NCBI GenBank assembly: GCA_037178675.1
Contig: JAYMGJ010000082.1
Coordinates: 1 to 64,000, forward strand
Reading direction: 5' to 3'
Length of the DNA stretch: 64,000 nucleotides
Source: Scleroderma bovista
Taxonomy: Eukaryota > Basidiomycota > Agaricomycetes > Boletales > Sclerodermataceae
A model generated the notes under the pieces. It was not told the origin of the DNA. It made no database searches and was given only the letters and a program-made list of their open reading frames with translations. Below, one piece after another: positions 1 to 8,838 of the stretch. The position numbers were made by a program, and so were the translations under genes. Positions within the stretch are counted from its first letter, which is position 1. Each line of letters begins with the position of its first letter.

Positions 1-562
1 CAGAGGTTTGGGCAGAGGTTAGCCCGGGCCGGAGTTGCGACCGATTGGATTCAACGACAAGGACAACGAGCGTTGATCCCTTGCGTAGGTTCCGGTCAGG
101 TGGAGATGGAGACAGAGACAGACAAGGGGACAGGAGTAGTAACTTAGATGATTTCAGACTGAGGTGTACAAGGTAAACTAGAGGGTACTTATACTAAGTA
201 GAACTAGGGTCGAGTACATACGGTGACAAGTAAACAACCTAATAGCGGACAAGGGATGACCGGAGTTAGGACTAGGTCAGGTCTGATGAAAATAAAGTCA
301 GGTCCGGGTAAAATAAACCAGGTCTGGTGAAAATGCTACAAGGTATAGGATATATCGAGTTCACGGAGAACTCACGTCAAGACAGGGTAAACGGCGAAGT
401 GTGGTAACGAGCGAATGGAGCATAGACCAAGGGTCATGCTTAATGGAAGGTTATCTGCGTGAGCGCAACCGGAGTAGGAGACGAGCGACCGGAGTAGAGC
501 TGTAGAGCTGCGATGCGACCGGAGTGACCGGATAAGGCCTGGAGTTGGGCATGGTCGTAACA
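1..562 (-). repeat. 3' LTR of the chromovirus (partial)
   Basis: This aligns end to end with 7641-8202, with two compensating 1-nt indels. I count roughly 30 differences by eye, many of them C/T or G/A at CpG positions. The inner edge is at 562, where the minus strand begins TGTTACGACC. The outer end lies before the window. CCGGA sites are frequent, for example near 29, 260 and 470-530. Confidence 0.9.
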
Positions 563-576
563 GTATCCCCCTTTTA
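563..576 (-). promoter_or_regulatory. Polypurine tract of the chromovirus
   Basis: Immediately upstream of the 3' LTR on the minus strand is a purine-rich run (AAAAGGGGGATAC next to TGTTAC). This is the expected position and composition for the plus-strand DNA primer. It also fixes the inner edge of the LTR at 562. Confidence 0.7.
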
Positions 577-724
577 GGGGCCGAACCCATGAGGCCCCAA
601 CGAGGCTGTCGTGTGGTCGCCTAACACAATGCGGAGTCCGGAGTGGTTGTCTGAGTACGAATTTTGGATCTATAAAGATCAGACCGGTTTTGCTTTTACC
701 CCCAGTTTTCTGCCTTCTACCAAC

Positions 725-1810
725 ATGTCCGCACCAGCCAAGCCTACCACCCCCACCGCCACTTCCACTGTCGAGTCCAAGGATTGGACAAAGGCCACCA
801 CACCGGAGCTACTGTCCGGTAGCGAGGACGAGTCGAGCGTTCTCGACGCGAAGGCGAAGGAGCGTCGTTGCCGCAAGCAGGTGAGGAGAGAGGAGAGACA
901 GCGTCGGGAGGCGGAAGAGAAGAGAGCACGCGAGGAGGTGGAGCGTGCAAAGGCGGAGGCAGAGCGAAAGGTGAGGGAGGAGGCGGAGCGCAAGGTGCGC
1001 GAGCAGGTGGAGAAAGAGAGGGCGGAATCGCAAGTGAGGGCGGAGTCGGAGCAGAGAAAGGCGGTGGAGGTGGCTGCCAAGCAGAGGGCGGTGGAGGTAG
1101 CCGCCAAGCAAAAGGAAACAGCGCAGGAGGTGTCGAAGAAGAGAGCAAGGGAGGAACTGGAGGTAAGTCCGGTAGGAGAGGCCTGGTAGGTTTTATTTTA
1201 TTCTATTTCTGCTTTTGTTTTGCTGACTGCTTTTGGTAGATGTGTGCGTTGCGCAAAGCATCGCGCAGTGTGCGAGCGCGACCCGGAGAAGCCAAAACAG
1301 CGGGCGTGCATGAAGTGCGCTGGCCTCAAGGAGAAGTGCAAGTGGCCGGAGGTGGGGGGTCCCGGTCCGGTAGTGGACAAAGGCAAGGGTAAGGCGAAGG
1401 AGAAGGAGGTGGCGACGTCACCGCGAGGCGGTGAAAAGCGGAAGAAGAAGAAGCTGGTGAAGGTCGTCAACGACGATGACGAGGTTGTGGAGGTGGCAGG
1501 CCCATCCGGGTCAAGGTCCGGTTTCAACACCAGGCCTTTCTTGGAGCGGATGGACCGGCTGACAGCCGCGGTGGAGGCGATGACCGGACAGATGGCCCGG
1601 ATCGCGGACTCCACGCGGTCTGTATCCCGGTCCAACGACCGACTCAGCGCCGGCCTCGAAACCTTTTTCGAGGAGTGCCGGTTCTTTACGACGGACTTTA
1701 CCAGGTCGGAGGAGGAGAGTGACGAAGAGGTCGATCCAGAGGAGATTGACCAGGAGTTGGAAGGGCTCCAGAAGGACCTGGAGGAGCAGGAAGGTCCTGC
1801 GCCGGAGTAG
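725..1810 (+). CDS. Antisense accessory gene of the chromovirus: coiled coil plus Zn2Cys6 cluster
   Basis: This gene is encoded opposite to gag-pol, between the pol end (1984) and the 3' LTR. Exon 1 (ATG at 725, or 611) gives a Ser/Thr-rich start and then a long Arg/Glu/Lys/Ala coiled coil. A canonical intron follows (donor gtaagt 1163, branch ctgac 1223, acceptor tag 1239). The second open frame has cysteines spaced CX2CX6CX11CX2CX6C from 1241, the fungal Zn2Cys6 pattern, then a Lys-rich nuclear-localisation-like stretch and an acidic C-terminus ending in TAG at 1810. The obvious intron joins the two frames out of phase by one nucleotide. An alternative acceptor at 1258 is in phase but removes the first two cysteines. 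This copy may therefore carry a 1-nt indel. Its role is unknown; DNA binding is inferred from the cluster. Confidence 0.6.
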
Positions 1811-1983
1811 GTAGTCCGGTCCGGCGCCTTGTAAATAGAAACTGTACTTTTTTTTTTTTTTTTTAGTTATGAAAGGTTTTTTGTTTATAAGAGAAAAGTT
1901 GACTGGATTGGAGAGTGATATTACTTGAGACAGAGTGAAACAGATAGGGGAAACAGATAAAAGAAACGGAGGCGAGAGTAATA

Positions 1984-4900
1984 CTACATGGACGCGAGTG
2001 GTCCGGGTTTGTCCGGGTACCGGACATGATAATCTTCTAGTAGTTCCGTAGCGTTGCCTAGTTCAGTGGCGAGTAGCCAAGACGTTTCTTCGTCAGTTCC
2101 TTCGTAACCGGACCAACGCACCAAGTAGAGCAACTTGCACGTTTTGCGTCGACGGTCAACCTTGGAGTCGAGGATCTCAGCGATCTCGAACTCCGGTTCA
2201 CCATCTACTTCGACCGGTGGCGGAGGAGGTTGTATCCGGTTCGGTATGGTGTTGGGTATGGCCAGTTTGAGTTGGGAGACATGGAAGACGGGGTGAACTG
2301 CACGCATGGAATCTGGAAGACGGAGCGTAAAAGAGAGGGAGCCTACTTGCGCGATGATAGTGTAGGGCCCCAGGTTCTTCTCTGATAGCTTTTTGGATGG
2401 TCGTGTTGACCGGAAGTATTTGGCTTTCACGTACACTTGGTCGCCAACCTTGAAGTCCGGTGCCGGAGTACGTTTGGCATCAGCCGGACCTTGGTAGCGA
2501 AGTTGCGCGTTGGCCATTTCTTCTCGAAGATATTGATGTAGTGACTCGAGGTCGACTGCGTAGTCACGAGCCCGTGCAGAGGTCATATCGCGCTCCGGAT
2601 AGACGGAGATGTTAGGATGATAACCTTTGTTAGCGAAGAATGGTGAGACTCCGGTGGTAGCACTAGGTGCGTTATTATAAGCAAACTCCGCCAAAGGGAG
2701 TAGGTCCGCCCAGTTGTCCTGCTGGTAGTTGCAGTAGACGCGGAGGTACTGTTCGAGTGTCTGGTTGGATCGCTCTGTCTGGCCATCGCCCTCCGGGTGG
2801 TAACCGGAGGTGAAGTGGAGGCGCATGTCGAGGGCTTTTCCGAGTGACCGGAAGAAGTGGGAGACGAACTCAGTACCGCGATCTGAAGTGACGTGGGCGG
2901 GAACACCGTGCTTGGAGAATACATGGAGTAGAAAGAGCTTCGCGAGCTCCGGGCTAGTGATGGTGTCGTGAGTAGGAATGAAGATGGCCTGTTTAGAGAG
3001 CCTATCTACTATGACCAAGATAGCTGTGAATCCGGTAGAGGCAGGGAGCTGCTCTATAAAGTCCATGGATATGGAGTTCCAAGGTCTTTCCGGGACAGGG
3101 AGCTGTTTTAGTAACCCATAGGGTCGGTGGCGCGGTGTCTTAGCTCGAGCGCAGGAGGTGCATGACCGGACGTAGTCTTTGACGAAGGTCCTGAGGCCAG
3201 GCCAGGTATACTTACGCCGGATTAGTTCCAGAGTCCGGTTTTGCCCAAAGTGGCCAGAGAGTGGGTGATCATGGTGATACCGGAGTACCCGGAGACGGAG
3301 ACCGTCCAGGTCCGGTACATAGATGCGACCATCTAGGCGGAGGAATCCTGCCTCATCTGCGGACCAGCGAGAGTCCGGAGGGTCAGAGAGGTGGATCTGG
3401 GCAATGGGATCTGAGGGGAGAGCAGATAAGATGTCGTTGTGGAGTGTTTCCACGTCCATGATGGCAACTGCTCGACGGAGGACCGGAAACTCTAGAATGG
3501 TTGCGCGAAGGGAGTTAGTCAGTTGTTCTTGGGTGAACACCGGCCTGAGATTTTGTGGATTAACACGGGCGTAGCCACTATCCCCCTCTTTGGGGTAGAC
3601 GTCCCATCGTCTAGTGAGAGCGTCCGGCTTGGCACCGAGTTTTCCGGGGCGGAAACGAATGACGAGGTTAAACTGGGAGAGAAATTCAGACCACCGGGCT
3701 TGCCGGCGGGAGAGGACTTTGGAGGTAGAGAAATACTCTAGGTTCTTGTGGTCGGTGACGACGTCAATAGGGGAGGCGGAGCCTTCAAGGTAATGGCGCC
3801 AGTTCCGGAATGCCTCGAAGATGGCAAGGAGTTCCTTATCGTGGGTGTCGTAGTTCAGCTCCGGAGCAGTCAAGGTCCGGGAGTAGAATGCTACCGGACG
3901 GATCTCTCCGTCGGAGCAAGTGATAGACAGGATACCAGCGACCGCGTAGTCGGAGGCGTCCGTTTCCACGATGATAGGGGTGTCCGGAATAAAGTGAGTG
4001 AGTATGGGCGCGGTAGTGAAGGCGTGCTTGAGAGCATTGAAAGCGCGTCGACAGTCCTCGGAGAAGACCCAAGGAGCATCTTTCCGGGTGAGCCGGGTGA
4101 GAGGGACCACAATGTCGGAGTAATTGAAAATGAACCAGCGGTAGAAGTTGGCGAATCCCAAGAAGGATTGGATGTCCTTTACCTTACGAGGTTCAGGCCA
4201 ATCGGAGATGGTTTGTATTTTGTCCGGAGACATAGTTAGACCTTCAGGGGATAGACGGTAACCAAGATACTCTACTGAGTCCGAGTGGAACTCGCATTTC
4301 TCCGGTTTGGCGAAGAGGCCATGTAACCGGAGACGGCGGAGCACCTCCCGGACATGCTGCTGGTGAGACTCCGTATCCTCGGAGTAGATGAGGATGTCAT
4401 CGAGGTACACGACGACGCAGACATCCAGCATGTCAGCGAAGATGGTGTTGACAAAGCGCTGGAATGCTGCAGGGGCATTAGTGAGGCCAAAAGGCATTAC
4501 TAACCACTCATAGGACCCATAGCGCGTACGGAAGGCGGTTTTCCATTTGTCGCCCGGAGAAATCCGGACTAGATGGTACGCGTGCCGGAGGTCGATCTTG
4601 GAGTAGATCTTAGCACGGCTGGGGGAGTCCAATAGATCAGAGATTAGGGGGAGTGGATAGCGATCCTTTTTGGTGATTTTGTTTAGGCCTCTAAAGTCAA
4701 CGCATAGTCGTAAGGAGCCGTCCTTCTTTTTAACGAAAAGGACCGGAGCAGCGTGAGAGGAAGCGGTAGGGCGAATGAAACCTGTAGTGAGATTCTCATC
4801 GATGAACGTCCGGAGAGCGGAGAGCTCGACCGGAGACAGTGAGTAAAGGGTTCCCAGGGGTGGTGAAGTACCTTCTTCAAGTTCGATCTTCAAATCGTAA

Positions 4901-5999
4901 TCGCGATGCGTGTTACGGTCCAACTTTTTTATCTTATCTAATCTGCGATTAGATAGTGTTTATCTTATCTTAGTGTACAGCCTCTATCTTATCTACCTAG
5001 TCTAGACCTGTACCTCGTGCTGTACACGCTGCCACCCTTGACATCATTACGCATAGCCTTGGCTCCACAGTGATGTTGTTACATAGCCTTCTACCTGCAC
5101 ATAGCCTCATGGGTAGCCTCGTGTAGCCCTCGTGTATAGTAGTATATATACCATGCAATCCAGCACCCAGAGGCTCTCCATTCGAGCTCATCTTGGGTTA
5201 TTGCTCTAGATCCTCGCGTCCTATTCCCTCTCAGAGTCTCGCGTGTAGTTGGGTCTTAGGTGTTCTGCCTAGGGTCATCTCAATGCGGGGGAAGTTCAGA
5301 GGCTTTTGCCTTACTGAACACATCTGCATAATCGCGGTATTCCGGAGGGACGATGTCCAAGTCCGGCAGAGTTGATATAGAAGAAGACCAGGCTTTTGCT
5401 GAGTCCGCAGGACACAGCTGGAGTTGGTACTTCGTGGATCCTTCCAAACTGCACGCACGCACGAATGCGGCTGCGTTGATTAGAGAGATAAGCGGAGGGT
5501 TGCAAACCGGAGTGTCGACAGATGGCACGAGGCCTGGGGTAGACTGGCCGGAGAGGCCGGAGTCAGAGTTTCTGGGCAGAACCGGAGAGGGAGTCGACGG
5601 GGGCGCTGGCAAACTTCCTGCAAGAGTCCGGAATGTTAAACTACTCAATACCCAGTCAATCAACGGATTATAGCGGGTGAGCCAGTTATGTCCAAGGACA
5701 ATCGAGCATTCAGAATCCAACGGAGCAAGATAAAAAGTCATGGGGGTGACATCACCGGATGCGGGGAACTGCACTGATAAATTGATAGCTTGAGTAATTA
5801 CATAGTTTGATGTACCGTCGAATAACTGGAGTTGGATAGGAGAGACGGAGTAGGATGTAAGGTTGTTTTTGTGCGCGAATTGTAAATCTACAAAACAATG
5901 CATGGAACCGGAGTCCACAAGAGCGCGGATTTTAGGTATATCAAGAGATAAAAGGGAAACATGAGGCATAAGAGAGTTTGGGTCGAAAAGAGCGGACAC
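1984..5999 (-). pseudogene. pol: Chromovirus pol (protease-RT-RNase H-integrase-chromodomain), split by a solo LTR
   Basis: Reading from 5999: an aspartic protease with a VDSGS motif, a linker, then the frame is interrupted at 5283 by a 372-bp insertion and resumes at 4905. The second part has reverse transcriptase (VKKKDGS, MPFGLTNAP, YLDD), RNase H (ETDASDYAVAG), an integrase zinc finger (H..H..CTSC), the DDE core (SMDF, TSDRGTEF, GDGQTERSN) and a chromodomain near the C-terminus (LYLVRWSGYEG). Removing the insertion and one copy of the 5-bp duplication joins both parts in one frame (...ELPPH / RDYDLK...). The ATG at 4923 that appears to open the RT frame lies inside the inserted LTR and is not native. 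The RT and integrase catalytic residues are intact, so disruption looks recent. Confidence 0.93.
4911..5282 (+). mobile_element. 372-bp solo LTR inserted in pol
   Basis: The insertion begins TGTTACGGTCC, ends GGGTCATCTCA, and is flanked by the 5-bp duplication ATGCG (4906-4910 and 5283-5287). It has LTR-style TG..CA ends and no internal coding sequence. A related sequence lies in the opposite orientation at 36084-36465, sharing the A/T-rich start (cttatctaatctgcgattag) and the segment ctgggtgctggattgc with the tatatatacta box. It is therefore a dispersed LTR family. The orientation was chosen from the TGTTAC end. Confidence 0.9.
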
Positions 6000-6073
6000 G
6001 TTGAGGTGGGCCTCCTTGGGTGCACTTCCGGAGTCAACGCAGCTCGCCGGTTGTGCGGAGGGCCGGGAGCTGC

Positions 6074-7504
6074 TTACTCTTTTTTTGACTCGGAGTTAGC
6101 ACCCGAGTTAGCAGAGTCCGTCTTACCAGACTCAGCAGCGACGGCCGCAGTGCGAGCCTTGGCCTTTTTAGACTTCTTTGGACAGTTGTCCGCGAAGTGT
6201 CCGGTACCTCCACAGAACATGCAGAGGTTGTTGTCGAGCCGCCTTTTGCACTCGTCAGCAGTCAGCTTCCCGTCCTTACCAAGCTTGTTGGTCAAGTCCA
6301 GTTTGGAGCCGGACGAGGACTGGTTGCTGGTCGTCTTTGACGAGCCAGAGGTGTTGGCGGAGCTGGGGGAGTTGCCGGTCTTGGCCTGACTGGGCTTGGG
6401 GGTGTTGCCTCCGGAGTTGGAGGGCTTGGGGGTGGATGAGGTAGGCTGGCTCTTCGTCGTACAGGAGATCTCGTCTTTGCGCTCCCAATAGTGCGCGTCG
6501 ATCTCTTGACAAAGGGCTCTCAGCCCATTCAGAGTCAGGGGCTTCCCGACTCGAGTGATCTCATCCTTGAGGCGGTCCGGGAGACCGGAGTAAAACAGGC
6601 GACGGAGTGCGCCATCCCCATAGTCCTGGACCTGCGAAGCAAGGCGGTTGAAATCTACAATGTACCACGTAACGCAGTACGAGTCTTTCATCCGGAGATG
6701 CTCGAGCTGGTGCTCGGCATCAGCAACTGAGTCGTGAGGACCGAAGGTACTCTGGAGTTCAGCAACAAAATGGACCCAGCTGTCCATCCAGCGTGGGCGG
6801 TCAGCCGGATTACCAGAGTTGAGGAGGTCTGGTTTGAACCATTCCAGTGTCATACCTTTAAGATAGGACTGGGCAAACGTTACCCTTGCTCTATCTTGCC
6901 AGAAGGCCTTGGCGCGATCCTGGAAACACAGTTCGCACTGGACCAAGAAGGTCCGGAGTTTCTTTGGATCCATGCCATCAAAGGTGTCTGGTTCACGGAC
7001 CTTGGCACGGGAGGAGGAGGAGTTGTTGGAACGGCGGGAGGAGCGGGAGAGGCAGTTGACGGCGATGGTGAGATTGTGGAAGACAGCCAGGCTAGGGTCT
7101 AGTTCTTCCGTGGCGTCGAGAAATTCGTTGTTGTTGTTGTCATCTCCGGGGTCGTCCGGATCATCTCCGGGACCATCCTCAGGGCCGAACCATTGGAAAC
7201 GACCGGGTTCGCGACGCTCCGGAGTGGAGTCGCGACGGTAGGGAAACCTGTCACCAGAAACAGATTCATGGCGACCTAAGTCTGCAGAACCACGAAGGCT
7301 CTGAGACGCAGCATCTCGACGCAGAGTCAAAGGTGCTGTGGGGTTTCGAGCTGTAAAGTTCCGGAATTGGCTTACAGAAGCCGGAGGTTGCCTGCGATTA
7401 GACAGGGCTTGCTGGGCGGCAGAAAGGTGAAGGTCGTCTACTGCACCTGCTTCTTCAGCGAGTGCGGCAGCAGTACGAGCACGAGAGCACGTAGTCATGG
7501 TCAT
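6074..7504 (-). CDS. gag: Chromovirus Gag polyprotein
   Basis: A single minus-strand frame of about 476 aa from ATG at 7504. The frame is open to an ATG at 7552, but that lies almost at the LTR edge. The N-terminal half is Arg/Ser/Asp-rich. A central capsid-like region follows (FLVQCELCFQDR, FAQSYLKGMTLEWF, FVAELQSTFG). The tail is Ser/Thr/Pro/Lys-rich with one zinc knuckle, CX2CX4HX4C (CMFCGGTGHFADNC). Gag packages the element RNA into virus-like particles. The protease-pol frame starts about 75 nt downstream in another frame, so pol expression would need frameshifting or reinitiation. Confidence 0.88.
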   Translation of the reverse strand: MTMTTCSRARTAAALAEEAGAVDDLHLSAAQQALSNRRQPPASVSQFRNFTARNPTAPLTLRRDAASQSLRGSADLGRHESVSGDRFPYRRDSTPERREPGRFQWFGPEDGPGDDPDDPGDDNNNNEFLDATEELDPSLAVFHNLTIAVNCLSRSSRRSNNSSSSRAKVREPDTFDGMDPKKLRTFLVQCELCFQDRAKAFWQDRARVTFAQSYLKGMTLEWFKPDLLNSGNPADRPRWMDSWVHFVAELQSTFGPHDSVADAEHQLEHLRMKDSYCVTWYIVDFNRLASQVQDYGDGALRRLFYSGLPDRLKDEITRVGKPLTLNGLRALCQEIDAHYWERKDEISCTTKSQPTSSTPKPSNSGGNTPKPSQAKTGNSPSSANTSGSSKTTSNQSSSGSKLDLTNKLGKDGKLTADECKRRLDNNLCMFCGGTGHFADNCPKKSKKAKARTAAVAAESGKTDSANSGANSESKKE

Positions 7505-7571
7505 GAGGAATGAAACTAGTTTGCGTACGAGGTTTGTATAGTGAACCCACACAAGTGTGAGTCTGAAATAC

Positions 7572-8202
7572 TGTCAAGTCCGGGTCTACTCCGGTAGGAA
7601 GTCCGGTCAAGTCCGGATGAAAACAGACGAGGGCAGGGGTCAGAGGTTTGGGCAGAGGTTAGCCCGGGCCGGAGTTGCGACTGATTGGATTCAACGACAA
7701 GGACAACGAGCATTGATCCCTTGCATAGGTTCTGGTCAGGTGGAGATGGAGACGGAGACAGACAAGGGGACAGGAGTAGTAACTTAGATGATTTCAGACT
7801 GAGGTGTACAAGGTAAACTAGAGGGTACTTATACTAAGTAGAACTAGGGTCGAGTACATATGGTGACAAGTAAACAACCTAATAGCGGACAAGGGATGAC
7901 CAGAGTTAGGACTAGGTCAGGTCCGGTGAAAATAAAGTCAGGTCCATGTAAAATAAATCAGGTCCGGTGAAAATGCTACAAGGTATAGGATATATCGAGT
8001 TTCATGGAGAACTCACGTCAAGGCAGGGTAGACGGCGAGGTGTAGTAAGAGCGAATGGAGTATAGACCAAGGGTCGTAGTTAGCGGAAGGTTATCTGCGC
8101 GACCGTTGACTGGAGTAACTGAGAACGACCGGAGTTGAGCTGTAGGCCTGCGATGTGACTGGAGTAACCGGATATGGTCCAGAGTTGGACATGGTCGTAA
8201 CA
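7572..8202 (-). repeat. 5' LTR of the chromovirus
   Basis: The minus-strand start is TGTTACGACC at 8202. The inner end is placed at 7572 (minus strand ...GGACTTGACA) because the related solo LTR at 32731-33983 also ends TTGACA. An alternative end is TCACA at 7556. Part of it (near 7800-7900) matches the solo LTR (CTTGTCACCGTAT, ACCCTAGTTCT). No convincing tRNA primer site is visible next to either end, so the priming mode is unresolved. Confidence 0.8.
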
Positions 8203-8681
8203 TCGGGGCGCCGAGTCTTCGGCCTTCAAGAACGACAGTGAGTGAACTGACAACTGGCCACATTATTGGACTTACTTATTCCATATGTCCCCCATGATAG
8301 CCTTCCCTATCTCTTCAATCTCTTCGCCGCCATGACTGTATGGCAAGACCTCTGTTCCATGCAGGACGTCGTCCAGCCCGATTTCAATGTCATCTGTGAA
8401 CCGTGTACTTTCCTCCATCGCCTGAAGGCTTCTCAGTACAGCACGTTCGTCCTGACTTTTGGCTGCCAAAGGTGGTGAGTAAATTCACTTTTTTTCTATT
8501 ACAATGACTCACCAAGTAGATGTGCTTCCCGACGTGCTTCAGCCGTCTCTGTGAGCCGTACCAAGGCCGTGTGGGTGAGTATTTCGCACTTGCATTTGGG
8601 AGGACCATCTCTTGTACTTGTTGACTTCAGATGCCACACCTTGCGGAGCGATAGGTTTGTTCGAAATCCTTTCCCTCCCAT
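8203..8681 (-). pseudogene. Probable KDZ-type transposase N-terminal fragment, cut by the gypsy LTR
   Basis: Three minus-strand exon pieces splice in phase: 8681-8513 (donor gtgagt), 8462-8276 (acceptor ggcag, donor gtaagt), and 8223 onward, which stops at the LTR edge at 8203. The product includes EIGLDDVLHGTEVLPYSHGG followed by ...PKTRRP. From memory, this arrangement (a D-D-V-L.G....SHGGE stretch and then a basic RR segment) resembles the region ahead of the catalytic core in fungal Kyakuja-Dileera-Zisupton transposases; that is recognition, not a search result. The rest of the gene should lie beyond the gypsy insertion, to the left of the window. A host gene of unknown function is the alternative. 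Confidence 0.45.
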
Positions 8682-8838
8682 CTCACACTGAAGCAGAAGT
8701 CTAAGTTGTAAGTATTGTTATTGTTATATGATATATGATATATTATATTGACAAGCGTGTGTGCTCCCCCAGGATGATACACGTGACCAAATCTCGAGCT
8801 GTTGCACTGTCATCCAGCCCTAGCCATTCATCTCCTCC

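Larger units (their letters stand above)
1..8202 (-). mobile_element. Ty3/gypsy chromovirus LTR retrotransposon, minus orientation, left end cut by window
   Basis: Two direct repeats (1-562 and 7641-8202, both 562 bp in the window) flank gag, protease, RT/RNase H, integrase and a C-terminal chromodomain, all read on the minus strand. The order PR-RT-RH-IN is that of Ty3/gypsy, and the chromodomain places it among chromoviruses. The 5' LTR is the right-hand copy, starting TGTTACGACC on the minus strand at 8202. The left LTR runs off the window. Pol is split by a solo LTR, so this copy is not autonomous. An antisense gene lies between pol and the 3' LTR. The target duplication cannot be tested because the left flank is missing; the right flank begins tcggg. 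Confidence 0.93.

Noticed and set aside
868..1239. Gly-rich ORF overlapping the coiled-coil exon
   Set aside because: It is a shadow of the purine-rich coiled-coil coding sequence.
4923..4925. ATG at 4923 as the start of a separate RT-integrase protein
   Set aside because: It lies inside the inserted 372-bp LTR; the true frame continues from the protease part before the insertion.
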